From assembly GCA_900473045.1 (NCBI GenBank), contig UCKS01000006.1, positions 1 through 64,000 on the forward strand: a stretch of 64,000 nt of DNA, read 5' to 3'. Below are positions 1-9,324 of this stretch, piece after piece (position 1 is the first letter of the stretch; the number at the start of each line of letters is the position of its first letter). The DNA comes from Hyphomicrobiales bacterium (GTDB lineage Bacteria > Pseudomonadota > Alphaproteobacteria > Rhizobiales > Rhizobiaceae). The notes under the pieces are model-generated. The model was not told the origin of the DNA. It saw only the letters and a program-made list of their open reading frames with translations, and ran no database searches. The translations under genes were made by a program, and so were the position numbers.

Positions 1-319
1 GCATCGAAAATCGCGCTTACCTATCAGCGGACAAGCTATTGTTTCATAATGGAATTATAGAAAACGGGCATCGGCACGGTAAACTGTCCGGCTCACGTCA
101 GAGCACGAAACCATGGCGAAGCCCGTCCTCGAAGAAGGTCTCTCCAGTCTTGAGTTAGTGAAACACCACCAAATATGGAGCAGCCCGATCAGCCAATCCT
201 GTCCGCGGACACGCACGAAGTGGCCCTCGAATGCTGGCGCGGGGATAAAACGATACCGCAGACTCAATGCCCCGTGCAGATGAAGGCGCAGTATGGGTAT
301 TCGATAGTTTCTGGGAAAA
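1..319. other. gene-free stretch at window start
   Basis: No reading frame here has a credible ribosome site, codon pattern or recognisable protein. I see no RNA gene or repeat before the tRNA that begins at 320. It could hold the 3' flank of a gene lying outside the window. Confidence 0.5.
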
Positions 320-394
320 TGGTGCTGCTAGAGAGATTTGAACTCTCGGCCTCTCCCTTACCAAGGGAGTGCTCTACCCCTGAGCTATAGCAGC
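320..394 (-). tRNA. tRNA-Thr (anticodon GGT)
   Basis: Read on the minus strand, the seven-base acceptor arms GCTGCTA and TAGCAGC pair and the 3' CCA is encoded. The anticodon arm CTCCC/GGGAG encloses the loop TTGGTAA, giving anticodon GGT (threonine). The T-loop GTTCAAATC is canonical. The gene is 75 nt including CCA. Confidence 0.95.
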
Positions 395-552
395 ATCGTG
401 CGGTCGGATCAGTGTTTGTCCGGCGCGAGCGAGGGCCTATTGCCATAGCTTGTTGCGGAGCGCAAGCCGCAAATCGAAGTTTTCATTGGATGTCACACTC
501 GAAAGACAAGTGACACTTCCGAAGCCTGTGGTTTTGCGGTATCTGAGCGGTC

Positions 553-801
553 ATGCAAGATAACAACGATCAGACACGCAAAATCGCTGTACCCCCTGCT
601 GCGGCTGGCAAGCTCGAACCGGGCCATCTCGAACCGGGGCATGAGGCCGAGCGGCAGGCCGAGGCGCGCCGCGAGCGGGCGGCAAAGACGCTGCGCGACA
701 ATCTTTTGCGGCGCAAGCAACAGGGACGGGCGCGGCGTGCGGGTGCCGCCGATGAAACATCTGGCCTGCCTGCCGCAAAAACGGACGAATCTGCGGAATA
801 A
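553..801 (+). CDS. small conserved-looking hypothetical protein
   Basis: This 82-residue protein has no recognised domain. It is rich in Ala, Arg and Glu, with a charged, probably helical centre (residues about 30-65, motif TLRDNLLRRKQQ) and no signal peptide or membrane segment. It lies upstream of murA on the same strand. From memory, small proteins with an LRxNLxRRK block occur at this place in other rhizobia, which is why I keep it. The ribosome site is weak (GAGCGG just upstream of the ATG) and no function can be proposed. Confidence 0.6.
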   Translation: MQDNNDQTRKIAVPPAAAGKLEPGHLEPGHEAERQAEARRERAAKTLRDNLLRRKQQGRARRAGAADETSGLPAAKTDESAE

Positions 802-1062
802 ACTGCGCCAGCACCATCGACCGGATCCGGGGGCGGGTCGCGATGGTCGGTAATGTCATCCCCGCAAGTTTGATGTCTCATCGGATTGGATGAAACATCA
901 AGACGCGCCCAGTCACTACCCGTGTTGCTGCTGCATCCATGCGGATGCGCGTTCGGCATCGGTTCAATTTGCTTCTCATTTCACGGTGTATCCTTTATGG
1001 AGGCGCCAATCTCTTAAAGTTCGGACTATCAGGAAAGGCGGGCGGCGCCCGTAAGGTACCCT

Positions 1063-2355
1063 ATGGATCGCATCAGAATTACCGGCGGCAACGAGTTGCG
1101 CGGCATCATCCCGATTTCCGGCGCAAAAAACGCCGCGCTGCCGCTGATGATCGCGTCGCTTCTGACCGATGACACGCTGACGCTCGAAAACGTGCCGCAT
1201 CTGGCCGATGTCGAGCAGCTGATCCGCATCCTTGGCAACCATGGCGCCGACATTTCCGTCAATGGCCGCCGCGAGCGCCAGGGCGAAGGTTATTCGCGCA
1301 CCATCCATTTCACCTCGCGCAACATCGTCGATACGACCGCCCCTTATGAGCTGGTCTCGAAGATGCGCGCCAGCTTCTGGGTCATCGCGCCGCTTCTGGC
1401 CCGCGAAGGCAAGGCCCGCGTCTCGCTGCCGGGCGGTTGCGCCATCGGCACGCGGCCGGTTGACCTGTTCATCGAGGGCCTGACGGCGCTCGGCGCCAAT
1501 ATCGAGATCGATAGCGGCTATATCAATGCGACGGCGCCGAAGGGCGGCCTGGTCGGCGCGCGTTATGTCTTCCCGAAGGTTTCGGTCGGTGCCACCCACG
1601 TGATGATGATGGCGGCAACGCTTGCCAATGGCACGACGGTGATCGGCAATGCCGCCCGCGAGCCGGAAGTCGTTGATCTCGCCAACTGCCTGAATGCCAT
1701 GGGTGCCAAGGTCACGGGCGCCGGCACCTCGACGATCACCATCGAAGGCGTCACATCGCTGTCCGGCGCGCGCCACCGCGTTCTGCCGGACCGGATCGAG
1801 ACCGGCACCTATGCCATGGCCGTTGCCATGACCGGTGGTGACGTCGTGCTTGAGGGCACCAATGCCAAGCTGCTCGACACGGCGATCGAAGCCATTCGCC
1901 GCGCCGGTGCCGAAATCACCGAAACCGAGAGCGGCCTGCGCGTCGTGCGCAACGGCGGCGGCATCCGGCCGGTGGATGTGGTGACCGATCCCTTCCCCGG
2001 TTTCCCGACCGACCTGCAGGCACAGTTCATGGGCCTGATGACCAAGGCATCCGGCACGTCACACATCACCGAGACGATCTTTGAAAACCGTTTCATGCAC
2101 GTGCAGGAACTCGCCCGTCTCGGCGCCAAGATCACACTGTCGGGCCAGACGGCCAAGATCGAGGGTGTCGAGCGCCTGAAGGGTGCCCCGGTCATGGCAA
2201 CCGACCTGCGTGCGTCGGTATCCCTGGTGATCGCCGGCCTGGTGGCCGAAGGCGAGACGATGGTGTCGCGCGTCTATCACCTTGATCGCGGTTTCGAGCG
2301 GCTGGAAGAAAAGCTCAACAATTGCGGCGCCCAAGTCGAACGCGTCAGCGATTGA
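1063..2355 (+). CDS. murA: UDP-N-acetylglucosamine 1-carboxyvinyltransferase MurA
   Basis: MurA transfers enolpyruvate from phosphoenolpyruvate to UDP-GlcNAc, the first committed cytoplasmic step of peptidoglycan synthesis, and is the fosfomycin target. The 430-residue length is normal for the family. The N-terminal ITGGNELRG and [10 protein letters not shown] blocks are the EPSP-synthase fold signature. The active-site loop reads [11 protein letters not shown] with the catalytic cysteine at residue 126, so this is the fosfomycin-sensitive Cys form. [10 protein letters not shown] in the C-terminal lobe is also typical. An AAGG ribosome site lies a few bases before the ATG. The gene stands alone ahead of a DUF2948 gene about 100 bp downstream. 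Confidence 0.97.
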   Translation: MDRIRITGGNELRGIIPISGAKNAALPLMIASLLTDDTLTLENVPHLADVEQLIRILGNHGADISVNGRRERQGEGYSRTIHFTSRNIVDTTAPYELVSKMRASFWVIAPLLAREGKARVSLPGGCAIGTRPVDLFIEGLTALGANIEIDSGYINATAPKGGLVGARYVFPKVSVGATHVMMMAATLANGTTVIGNAAREPEVVDLANCLNAMGAKVTGAGTSTITIEGVTSLSGARHRVLPDRIETGTYAMAVAMTGGDVVLEGTNAKLLDTAIEAIRRAGAEITETESGLRVVRNGGGIRPVDVVTDPFPGFPTDLQAQFMGLMTKASGTSHITETIFENRFMHVQELARLGAKITLSGQTAKIEGVERLKGAPVMATDLRASVSLVIAGLVAEGETMVSRVYHLDRGFERLEEKLNNCGAQVERVSD

Positions 2356-2461
2356 TCTGACACTGGCATCGGGTCTCGCTGTTGCGGATTCGGTGCCGGC
2401 GTCCTATGTCCATTGTCATGATGATGGCGGCCACTGGCTGCGCAGGCAAGGGATGAATGGC

Positions 2462-2902
2462 ATGGACGGTTTGAAGCTGATGGGGCTGGACCCTGAAGAT
2501 CTGGAGATCGTCTCCGCCCATGTGCAGGACGCGGTCTTCAAGGTTTCGGGCCTTGATTACGCGCCGCGCTCGAAACAGCTGTCCCTGGTGATCAATCGCT
2601 TCGTCTGGGAAACCGCCGAAGGCCGCGGCAAGTCGTTCGAGCGCCGCCGCAGCCTGCTCGCCTTCAAACGCGTCTCGGCCGTCCGTTCGATCGGTTTCGA
2701 TCGGAAGGACGACGAGACAGTGCTGTCGCTGCTCGCCATCCAGTTCGAACCGAACGGCGAAGGACCGGATGGAACCGTCGAATTCATCCTGTCGGGCGAA
2801 GCCTCGATCATGCTCGATGTGGAATGTATCGAGGTTCAGCTTGCAGATACCGGTGGCGCATGGGAAACCGGTTTCAAGCCGCGCCATCCCGCCGGTGCCT
2901 GA
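2462..2902 (+). CDS. DUF2948 family protein
   Basis: This 146-residue protein begins MDGLKLMGLDPEDLEIVSAHV, the usual opening of the alphaproteobacterial DUF2948 family, whose function is unknown. I chose the ATG at 2462 because AAGGGA lies eight bases upstream and the family starts close to this motif; an ATG at 2453 would add three residues. Arginine-rich ERRRSLLAFKRV and acidic FDRKDDE segments are visible, with no signal peptide. The position between murA and hisD is conserved in rhizobia as far as I recall and suggests only a housekeeping role. Confidence 0.88.
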   Translation: MDGLKLMGLDPEDLEIVSAHVQDAVFKVSGLDYAPRSKQLSLVINRFVWETAEGRGKSFERRRSLLAFKRVSAVRSIGFDRKDDETVLSLLAIQFEPNGEGPDGTVEFILSGEASIMLDVECIEVQLADTGGAWETGFKPRHPAGA

Positions 2903-2965
2903 TATCCTGATCGCCGGCCCCAAAGGGCTGTGCATTACCGCCGACCATCCATAAGGACGTTTTCA

Positions 2966-4270
2966 TTGGCTCTCCGTCTCGACTATCTGACCCCCGGCTT
3001 CGAAGCCGAGTTCGCAGCTTTTCTGACAACCAAGCGGGAAGTGTCCGAAGACGTCAATGCGGTGGTCAAGACCATCATCGATGACGTGCGCCTGCGGGGT
3101 GATGCGGCGCTTGCCGACTATACCAAGAAATTCGACGGGCTCGATTTTGCCGTTAGCGGCATGGCCGTGACGGCCGACGAGATCGATGCGGCGATCAATG
3201 CCGTGCCGTCCGAAGTGCTGGGCGCGCTCAAGGTCGCCGCCGTTCGCATCGAGGCGCACCACACCCGCCAGCGGCCGAAGGACGATATCTACGAGGATTC
3301 GATGGGCGTCGGCCTCGGCTCCCGCTGGACGGCCATCGATGCCGTTGGTCTCTATGTGCCGGGCGGTACCGCAAGCTATCCGAGTTCGGTGCTGATGAAT
3401 GCACTCCCGGCCAAGGTTGCCGGTGTAGAGCGCATCGTCATGGTGGTTCCGGCCAATGGCGGCGTGATCAATCCCGCCGTTCTGGCCGCCGCCCGCATGG
3501 CCGGCGTCGAGGAAATCTACCGCATCGGCGGCGCCCAGGCGATCGCGGCCCTTGCCTATGGCACGGCGTCGATCGCGCCGGTTGCCAAGATCATGGGCCC
3601 GGGCAACGCCTATGTCGCCGCTGCCAAGCGCCAGGTGTTCGGTACCGTCGGTATCGACATGATCGCCGGGCCTTCGGAAGTGCTTGTCATCGCCGATCGC
3701 GACAACGATCCGGACTGGATCGCCGCCGACCTTCTCGCCCAGGCCGAACACGATGTCGGCGCGCAGTCGATCCTGATTACGGACGACGCAGCCTTTGCAG
3801 CTGCGGTCGAAGCCGCAGTCGGCCGCCAGTTGCGCACACTTCCCCGGGCTGAAACGGCCAGCGCCAGCTGGCGCGATTTTGGCGCGATTATCCTTGTGCC
3901 CGATTTTGACGTGGCCGTGCCGCTTGCCAACCGGATTGCAGCCGAGCATCTGGAGCTCGCTCTTGCCGATGCCGATGCGATGATCCCGAAGATCCGCAAT
4001 GCCGGCGCCATCTTCGTCGGCCGCCACACGCCGGAAGTCATCGGCGATTATGTCGGCGGCTCCAACCATGTGCTGCCGACGGCCCGCTCGGCCCGATTCT
4101 CGTCCGGCCTCGGCGTGCTCGATTACATGAAGCGCACCTCGATCCTGCGTCTCGGCGCCGACCAGCTGCGCGATCTCGGACCGGCGGCCATCGCGCTTGC
4201 CCGGTCCGAAGGTCTTGAAGCCCATGCGCGCTCTGTTGCCATCCGCCTCAATCTCGGGGGCGAGGGATGA
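2966..4270 (+). CDS. hisD: histidinol dehydrogenase HisD
   Basis: HisD is the zinc- and NAD-dependent enzyme that oxidises L-histidinol to L-histidine in two steps, the end of histidine synthesis. The protein is 434 residues, as in the family. Signature blocks are present: [32 protein letters not shown], and the zinc/catalytic LLAQAEHD and [12 protein letters not shown] segments. I chose the TTG at 2966 because AAGGAC sits eight bases upstream; the ATG at 2930 would add twelve unrelated residues. The stop overlaps the next ATG by four bases (ATGA), so hisD is translationally coupled to the UPF0262 gene. Confidence 0.96.
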   Translation: MALRLDYLTPGFEAEFAAFLTTKREVSEDVNAVVKTIIDDVRLRGDAALADYTKKFDGLDFAVSGMAVTADEIDAAINAVPSEVLGALKVAAVRIEAHHTRQRPKDDIYEDSMGVGLGSRWTAIDAVGLYVPGGTASYPSSVLMNALPAKVAGVERIVMVVPANGGVINPAVLAAARMAGVEEIYRIGGAQAIAALAYGTASIAPVAKIMGPGNAYVAAAKRQVFGTVGIDMIAGPSEVLVIADRDNDPDWIAADLLAQAEHDVGAQSILITDDAAFAAAVEAAVGRQLRTLPRAETASASWRDFGAIILVPDFDVAVPLANRIAAEHLELALADADAMIPKIRNAGAIFVGRHTPEVIGDYVGGSNHVLPTARSARFSSGLGVLDYMKRTSILRLGADQLRDLGPAAIALARSEGLEAHARSVAIRLNLGGEG

Positions 4271-4737
4271 CATCCAGCCACCGTCTCTGCGATGTTGTGC
4301 TGGATGAAACCATCGGCCGCTCGACGCCCGATGTCGAGCACGAACGCGCGGTGGCGATCTTCGACCTGATCGAGGAGAATTTTTTCGAGCCGGCCGGTCA
4401 CATCGGCGGTCCCTATCAGCTCAAGCTGTCTTTGGTGGATGCCAAACTCGTCTTTGTGATTACCACCGAGGCAGGCACCGGCGTTGCTACCCATATCCTG
4501 TCGCTGACGCCGTTCCGGCGGATCGTGAAGGATTACTTCATGATCTGCGAAAGCTATTACGAGGCCATCCGCTCCTCGACGCCGAGCCAGATCGAGGCGA
4601 TCGACATGGGGCGGCGCGGCATTCACAACGAGGGCTCGCAGACCCTGATGGACCGGCTGTCAGGCAAGATCAAGCTCGATTTCGATACGGCGCGGCGTCT
4701 GTTCACGCTTGTCTGCGTGCTCTACTGGCGGGGATGA
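4267..4737 (+). CDS. UPF0262 family protein
   Basis: This 156-residue protein is recognised as UPF0262 from its overall sequence (for example [22 protein letters not shown] and the closing region on [14 protein letters not shown]). It is a family of unknown function found next to hisD in alphaproteobacteria. It overlaps hisD by four bases and the following phosphatase gene by four bases, so the three genes form one coupled operon. No signal peptide or membrane helix is visible. A role linked to histidine synthesis or the neighbouring phosphatase is only inferred from gene order. Confidence 0.9.
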   Translation: MTSSHRLCDVVLDETIGRSTPDVEHERAVAIFDLIEENFFEPAGHIGGPYQLKLSLVDAKLVFVITTEAGTGVATHILSLTPFRRIVKDYFMICESYYEAIRSSTPSQIEAIDMGRRGIHNEGSQTLMDRLSGKIKLDFDTARRLFTLVCVLYWRG

Positions 4738-5222
4738 CGGTGACGGTCGCTGCCTCCCCCAACGAACCGCAGCGGAGCGCGAAATCGCCGGGTTCGGTGC
4801 TGTTCATGTGCGGGATGAATGCGATCCGTTCGCCGATGGCCGAGGTTCTGGCCAAGGCGATGCTGCCGGCTGGCACCTATGTTGCTTCCGCCGGTGTCCG
4901 GCCGGGGGAACGCGACCCCTTCGTCGATGTGGTGCTGGAAGAGATCGGACTGACGGCCGGGCGGCATCAACCCCATACACTGGACGAACTGGAAGACGAC
5001 TATTTCGACCTGATCATTACGCTGGCGCCGGAGGCCCATCATGCGGCGCTGGAACTGACACGGTCGATGGCGATCGATGTCGTGTACTGGCCGACGCCGG
5101 ACCCGACGGTCGCCACCGGCACGCGTGAGCAGATCGTTTCGGCCTATCGCGAGGTTCGAAATCACATTGCTAGCCTGCTCAAGCATCGTTTGCTTGGACA
5201 AATGCCGGACAAGATGGCATAG
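4734..5222 (+). CDS. low-molecular-weight tyrosine phosphatase family protein
   Basis: This 162-residue cytoplasmic protein has the phosphatase loop CGMNAIRS near residues 26-33, which keeps the CX5R(S/T) signature of low-molecular-weight phosphotyrosine phosphatases and arsenate reductases. A downstream WPTPDPT segment occupies the place of the usual general-acid DP loop. The second glycine-containing position of the loop is changed compared with the classic CxGNxCRS form, so substrate specificity cannot be stated. It starts inside the end of the UPF0262 gene (4-bp overlap), marking it as the last gene of the hisD operon. Confidence 0.85.
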   Translation: MTVTVAASPNEPQRSAKSPGSVLFMCGMNAIRSPMAEVLAKAMLPAGTYVASAGVRPGERDPFVDVVLEEIGLTAGRHQPHTLDELEDDYFDLIITLAPEAHHAALELTRSMAIDVVYWPTPDPTVATGTREQIVSAYREVRNHIASLLKHRLLGQMPDKMA

Positions 5223-5348
5223 GGCACATGCAAAACCGGAAAATGAGCTCGCTGCTGTTCACAAAACAGCGGCGATTGTGTAGTTTCCGCCAAATTTTTA
5301 AAAGGTGCGATACGCGCCTCTATCGAAGCACAGAAAGAAATACCCTAC

Positions 5349-5567
5349 ATGGCGAAAGAAGAAGTCCTCGAATTCCCGGGCGTCGTTACCGAATTGCTGC
5401 CCAATGCAACGTTCCGCGTCCAGCTCGAAAATCAGCATGAAATCATTGCCCATACGGCTGGCCGCATGCGCAAGAACCGCATCCGCGTTCTCGCCGGCGA
5501 CAAGGTGCTTGTCGAAATGACACCGTACGACCTGACCAAGGGCCGTATCACCTATCGCTTCAAGTAA
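5349..5567 (+). CDS. infA: translation initiation factor IF-1
   Basis: IF-1 occupies the ribosomal A site during initiation. The 72-residue length and the S1/OB-fold sequence are diagnostic: [20 protein letters not shown], then the [16 protein letters not shown] block and the C-terminal [12 protein letters not shown]. The gene is preceded by a 126-bp intergenic space and followed closely by maf, an arrangement common in rhizobia. No anomaly is seen. Confidence 0.98.
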   Translation: MAKEEVLEFPGVVTELLPNATFRVQLENQHEIIAHTAGRMRKNRIRVLAGDKVLVEMTPYDLTKGRITYRFK

Positions 5568-5618
5568 GCGCATTGCGGCTTTGGTGCCGCAAAACTCGAG
5601 ATCGATGGCCCTGTTGCG

Positions 5619-6239
5619 ATGGCATTGACACATAAGCTGATCCTGGCCTCCGGCTCGCCGCGGCGCGTCGAACTGCTCGCGCAGGCGGGCATCGAACCGG
5701 CGCGTCTGATGCCGATGGATCTCGACGAGACGCCGAAGCGCACCGAGCATCCGCGCTCGCTTGCCTGGCGGCTGTCTGCCGAAAAGGCGAGAGCGGCACT
5801 GGCCGCCATCAAGGGCGAACCCGGCTGGGAGGGAAGCTATATCCTTGCCGCCGATACCGTCGTCTCCGTCGGCCGGCGCATCCTTGGGAAGCCCGAACTG
5901 GTCAGCGAAGCCTCAAGTGCGTTGCATCTTCTGTCCGGCCGCAGCCACCGCGTCTATACCGGCGTTTGCCTGATCACGCCGGACAAGACGGTGCGCCAGA
6001 AGGTCATCGATACCAAGGTGCGCTTCAAGCGCCTTTCCAGCCACGACATCGACAGCTACCTGGCGTCGGGCCAGTGGCGTGGCAAGGCGGGCGCCTACGG
6101 CATCCAGGGCATCGCTGGCAGCTTTGTCGTCAAGCTGGTGGGTTCCTACACCAATGTCGTCGGCCTGCCGCTCTATGAGACCGTCAGCCTGCTTTCAGGC
6201 GAGGGTTATGACGTGCATGACAGCTGGATGAAGGGCTAG
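5619..6239 (+). CDS. maf: Maf family nucleotide pyrophosphatase
   Basis: Maf proteins hydrolyse dTTP, UTP and modified nucleoside triphosphates to monophosphates. The 206-residue protein starts with the canonical [14 protein letters not shown] motif, followed by EKARA, AADTVV and the GAYGIQG block that binds substrate. The ADTVV plus QG(I)AGSF pattern matches the dTTP/UTP-type (YhdE-like) subgroup better than the YceF type, though that is judged by eye. It lies 51 bp after infA and seven bases before yacG, so maf and yacG are probably co-transcribed. Confidence 0.95.
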   Translation: MALTHKLILASGSPRRVELLAQAGIEPARLMPMDLDETPKRTEHPRSLAWRLSAEKARAALAAIKGEPGWEGSYILAADTVVSVGRRILGKPELVSEASSALHLLSGRSHRVYTGVCLITPDKTVRQKVIDTKVRFKRLSSHDIDSYLASGQWRGKAGAYGIQGIAGSFVVKLVGSYTNVVGLPLYETVSLLSGEGYDVHDSWMKG

Positions 6240-6245
6240 AAGGCC

Positions 6246-6452
6246 ATGAGCTCAGACGAAACCAAGAGCGCCTCCAACGTGGCGCCGCTGCGCAAGGCAG
6301 TGACCTGCCCCGAGTGCAAGCGCCCGTCGCACCGCGAACATTATCCATTCTGCTCGGACCGCTGCCGCAATATCGATCTCAACAGATGGCTGACCGGTTC
6401 CTATGCCATTCCAGTCGCCGATGATGAATCAAAGGCCGACGGCGAGGATTGA
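6246..6452 (+). CDS. yacG: DNA gyrase inhibitor YacG
   Basis: YacG is a small zinc protein that binds GyrB and inhibits gyrase. The 68-residue protein carries the CPEC and CSDRC zinc ligands (CxxC, then CxxxC) followed by the family signature NIDLNRWLTGSYAIPV. It follows maf with a seven-base gap. The acidic C-terminal tail (ADDESKADGED) is typical. Confidence 0.95.
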   Translation: MSSDETKSASNVAPLRKAVTCPECKRPSHREHYPFCSDRCRNIDLNRWLTGSYAIPVADDESKADGED

Positions 6453-6638
6453 GAACCACTGAATTTCGCGGGATATCCTTTGTTTTTCAATTATTTGCAC
6501 CAAATGATATTTTCCTGTCGAAAAAACGTCATTTGGTGCTGGACACCGTCGAACAAGATGTTATAACCCCGCTCGCTTCCGGGGCGCAACCAACCGCCCC
6601 ACGGTTCTTGAAAAGGAACCATCGCCGCAAGGCAGGAT

Positions 6639-6714
6639 GCCCGGATAGCTCAGTTGGTAGAGCAGCGGATTGAAAATCCGCGTGTCGGTGGTTCAAATCC
6701 GCCTCCGGGCACCA
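6639..6714 (+). tRNA. tRNA-Phe (anticodon GAA), attachment target of the phage element
   Basis: Acceptor arms GCCCGGA and TCCGGGC pair, and the discriminator A is followed by encoded CCA. The anticodon stem GCGGA/TCCGC holds the loop TTGAAAA with anticodon GAA. The gene is 76 nt including CCA. Its 3' part from 6667 onward is duplicated exactly at 24621, so the inserted element used this gene as its attachment site and left it intact. Confidence 0.97.
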
Positions 6715-6716
6715 TT
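6667..6716 (+). repeat. attL: left 50-bp direct repeat in tRNA-Phe
   Basis: From the second half of the anticodon stem through CCA plus two bases, this segment is identical to 24621-24670. The base before it differs (C here, G there), as does the base after it (C here, T there), so the repeat is exactly 50 bp. Confidence 0.95.
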
Positions 6717-6784
6717 CTAAGCCCTTGTTATTCCTTACGCTTTCCACATCCGCGTCCCTTCTAAATAAACAGAGTTTGACAAAA

Positions 6785-7882
6785 TCAGCCTGCGGGTTTG
6801 ACAACTTTCGTTTTTCGTTTGTTCATTTCGGCCTGCAAATCGGTCACTGCCGCAGTCGTTTTCTTTGTCATGTCGGCATGCTTAGAATAGTGCCGGGCCA
6901 TAGCCTCGGTGGCATGTCCCAACACAAGCTGAATGGTGGCGTAGTCCTGCCCCATCTCGCGAAGGATGGTTGCCACAGTATGGCGCAAGCCCTTCAGAGT
7001 GAGCCCCGGCTGTACGGCTCCGCTCTCCTCTAACTTGGTCTTTATCTTGTGCCAGTTCGTGCTGTAGCCGTTGTACGTCCAAGGCCTTCCACGGCTGTTG
7101 GCGCATAGCGTGATGGCATCATGCGCCTCGACACTGGCGAAGGCCTTGGAGACCGGCTCAACCAGCTCCAACATGACGGCCTGTCCAGTCTTGCCCCGGC
7201 GAGTGTCAATCTTCCCGTCACGGATGGCGGTTTTTGGCAGGCTCAGAGCGTCTTGCGGATCGAGGCCATAATACATCATCAGTGCCATAGGGGGCAGCAT
7301 GTGGGGCGGTAGCGCGGCCAGTACCGTATCCCGTTCCGCATCGGTCCAAGGTCGGTTCTGGGTGGGCGCACCTTTTTTGCGGCGAATCGCCTTGATGCCG
7401 AACGCCGGGTTTTCCTTCACGTGGCCGCGTTCCTTGCCCCAAGTGAATAAGAGCGAGAGGACGCGAACAAGGTAGTTAGCGAAATGGTCTTTGCGCGAGG
7501 CGCGGGCCTTGTCGCGGATCTTCACGATCAGGGGAGAGTTAAAGCGCACAAGAGGCGTGTCCTCGATTGAGCGCAGGTACTCAAAATACTTTTCGTAATC
7601 GGTGATGGTTCGTTGAGCCAGGTCGCCACTGGTGAAGGCTGTGGCGCGGTATAGTTTGATCAGCATACCGAGAGTTCCCGGCCGAGCTTCGACCACAGCA
7701 TGAGCCGTGTTGATCCGATGCACCTCCATATCGAAGGCGAGGGAATAAGGCTGAAAAGCCTCGCAATCGATTTTCTCTCCGGACTTGCGGTGATAGGCGC
7801 GCCAGCGGAAGGGCGGCTTTTTGTCCTGGAAGATCTGCCAGCCCTTGTAGCGGTTTTCGCGTTTCTGGCGATCTTGCGTCAT
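6785..7882 (-). CDS. tyrosine recombinase (phage integrase)
   Basis: This 365-residue protein should catalyse integration and excision at the tRNA-Phe site. It ends 68 bp from the attachment repeat, the usual int position. The C-terminal catalytic domain shows the lysine of the beta-hairpin (RRGKTG, K231), box II LKGLRHT (R300), LGHAT (H323) and the nucleophile HYSKHAD (Y332). Two positions are unusual: where most integrases have the box I arginine in a TGxRxxE-like segment, this one reads YYGLDPQDAL (D208), and the HxxR histidine is K297. I recall related rhizobial integrases with GLDP-type box I, so it may be a divergent subfamily. It overlaps the next gene by four bases. Confidence 0.9.
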   Translation of the reverse strand: MTQDRQKRENRYKGWQIFQDKKPPFRWRAYHRKSGEKIDCEAFQPYSLAFDMEVHRINTAHAVVEARPGTLGMLIKLYRATAFTSGDLAQRTITDYEKYFEYLRSIEDTPLVRFNSPLIVKIRDKARASRKDHFANYLVRVLSLLFTWGKERGHVKENPAFGIKAIRRKKGAPTQNRPWTDAERDTVLAALPPHMLPPMALMMYYGLDPQDALSLPKTAIRDGKIDTRRGKTGQAVMLELVEPVSKAFASVEAHDAITLCANSRGRPWTYNGYSTNWHKIKTKLEESGAVQPGLTLKGLRHTVATILREMGQDYATIQLVLGHATEAMARHYSKHADMTKKTTAAVTDLQAEMNKRKTKVVKPAG

Positions 7883-8109
7883 CCCAGCTTCCCGATGATA
7901 TCGTCGTCGCTGTCTGTTGCGCCGGCTTTCATTCCGTCGATCCAGTCGTCGAGGTCGCGCATGTCGTACAGTTTAGTGCCGCCTGGCATTTCGACCGGCG
8001 CAACACAACCAGCAAGCTTGCCAATCTTAAGGCCGCAATACTCTGCAGCCTCTCTTTCTTTCAGCATCCGTCTGGGAGACACCTTGATATTGAGGGTCGC
8101 GCTCGCCAT
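7879..8109 (-). CDS. AlpA/excisionase-like small DNA-binding protein
   Basis: This 76-residue protein has the layout of an excisionase or AlpA-type winged HTH: a basic start, RMLKEREAAEYCGLKIGKL as the helix-turn-helix, and LYDMRDLDDWIDGMKA, the common C-terminal helix of HTH_17/AlpA proteins. It lies directly upstream of int with a 4-bp overlap, so the two are co-expressed. It probably acts as a directionality factor or as activator of int. No experiment supports the exact role. Confidence 0.75.
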   Translation of the reverse strand: MASATLNIKVSPRRMLKEREAAEYCGLKIGKLAGCVAPVEMPGGTKLYDMRDLDDWIDGMKAGATDSDDDIIGKLG

Positions 8110-8294
8110 TATTTTCCACCGCCATTATTCAGATAGCGTGTGAGATCAACTGACCGCATCTTGATCGGGGACGTATTGTCACCAGCTTTGAACGTCTTTA
8201 TTTTTTCAGCTCTGTGCAAACGACGGACGGTTCTCGTGCTGCAACCCAATCGATGAGCAATTTCTTTGAGATTAATGGTTCGATCATTTTTCAT
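8109..8294 (-). CDS. small helix-turn-helix protein
   Basis: This 61-residue protein contains INLKEIAHRLGCSTRTVRRLHRAEKI, a MerR/excisionase-type helix-turn-helix, and a short C-terminal VDLTRYLNNGG. I chose the ATG at 8294 because a GGGGGT ribosome site precedes it; a longer start would sit deeper in the upstream gene. It overlaps its neighbours by 1 and 11 bases, so it is part of the int operon. It could be the true Xis or a second regulator. Confidence 0.7.
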   Translation of the reverse strand: MKNDRTINLKEIAHRLGCSTRTVRRLHRAEKIKTFKAGDNTSPIKMRSVDLTRYLNNGGGK

Positions 8295-9066
8295 CGTTCG
8301 ACCCCCGATTTTTCGCAATAACCGCGTTTATGGCTTCCACGGCGTCATCGAAGCGGACGTTTAAGGCCGCTTCACTTAGACGCTCTTTGAAGCTCTCCTT
8401 TTTGGGCTGAATGGGGGCTAACGAATAAAGATGGATCATGCCATCGACAGACACTGCCGCCGCGTAAGCATTTCCCTTTTTCTCCTTGGTGTTGGCGGGA
8501 AACCCAAGTTTCCCCCAATCTTCGCCCTCTTCGTCCATGGCCTGAAGGGTAAAATCCATCACGGTGCGAGCAATCATTTCATCAACCGGGACCATGAGAT
8601 ATGGCGAGCTTTGAAACCGTTCGAGCGTGAATTTTTCATCGTTGTAGCCCAGGTCGAATTCTACCTCCCCGTCATCTCTAAATGTTCCTTCGTGACCAAA
8701 CGGGCCATCACTTCCAGCCGTCACAACGAAGCACTTCCGCCCCTTTGGCGTGCCGATTCGAAGCTCGCTCACAATGGGATAAGTCCCGTCCGCGTTGGGC
8801 GTCACCAGCTCCCTGTAGCGAACGACGAGACGATGCGCGATCTTATGAGCCTCGTTTGGCGGCATCATCGCCATAGCTGTCAGGCTTTGAACAACCCGGA
8901 TCTTAATGATGTCAGATATCGAGAATAACCAGCGCCCTAATTTGTGCTTCTGGCCCACAATTAGGACGTCTCTCGCCATCCAATTCCGGAGGTTGGTTGC
9001 GTTAATGGTCGAGTCGCCAACGACCTCGGCCATGGTAAAGCGGTGCTCATCAGGGTTTATCAACAT
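8284..9066 (-). CDS. putative MerR-like DNA-binding regulator of the element
   Basis: This 260-residue protein has an N-terminal winged-helix-like segment (TMAEVVGDSTINATNLRNWMAR, then LGRWLFSISDIIKI), resembling MerR-type HTH domains in rhizobial prophages. It is followed by an uncharacterised domain of about 150 residues with PYLMVPVDEMIARTVMDF and a charged C-terminus. The start at 9066 has GGAGAG seven bases upstream; an ATG at 9081 lacks a site. It heads the regulator-int operon and is the best candidate for the control protein of the element, since no classical phage repressor is found. Function is inferred only. Confidence 0.65.
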   Translation of the reverse strand: MLINPDEHRFTMAEVVGDSTINATNLRNWMARDVLIVGQKHKLGRWLFSISDIIKIRVVQSLTAMAMMPPNEAHKIAHRLVVRYRELVTPNADGTYPIVSELRIGTPKGRKCFVVTAGSDGPFGHEGTFRDDGEVEFDLGYNDEKFTLERFQSSPYLMVPVDEMIARTVMDFTLQAMDEEGEDWGKLGFPANTKEKKGNAYAAAVSVDGMIHLYSLAPIQPKKESFKERLSEAALNVRFDDAVEAINAVIAKNRGSNDEK

Positions 9067-9102
9067 CACTGGACTCTCCATTTGTCACATGACTAACACA
9101 GA

Positions 9103-9131
9103 GTCGAGCGTGACACAATATCACGCTCGAC
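9103..9131. promoter_or_regulatory. perfect 11-bp inverted repeat, 7-nt spacer
   Basis: GTCGAGCGTGA and TCACGCTCGAC are perfect complements around CACAATA. It sits between the end of the small-gene operon (9142) and the start codon of the regulator gene (9066), 37 bp upstream of that start. There is no T-run on the minus side, so an operator is as likely as a terminator. Confidence 0.6.
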
Positions 9132-9141
9132 AGTGATTTTC

Positions 9142-9324
9142 CTATTCGAACATGTTCCGTGCCTTTAGAACGTGGTTCTGAGCTTCCGCAAGAACGGCGG
9201 CAAGCGGGGTCGCATATGCCCTCTCAACATGCGCCGTGATGAGCAGCAGGAGCGCCTGCAACAAGTCATCAGCCGCGTCCAACTCATCGACACAATCAAG
9301 AAGCTTGGATGGTATCTGGGTCAT
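9142..9324 (-). CDS. hypothetical phage-element protein (60 aa)
   Basis: This is a small acidic, leucine-rich, probably all-helical protein (DELDAADDLLQALLLLITAHVERA) with no recognised family. Its start overlaps the stop of the upstream gene by four bases (ATGA), which supports it as a real, coupled gene. Confidence 0.55.
   Translation of the reverse strand: MTQIPSKLLDCVDELDAADDLLQALLLLITAHVERAYATPLAAVLAEAQNHVLKARNMFE

Noticed and set aside
2963-4273. Open frame of about 436 codons opposite hisD
   Set aside because: It mirrors hisD exactly and is low in hydrophobic structure; hisD is certain.
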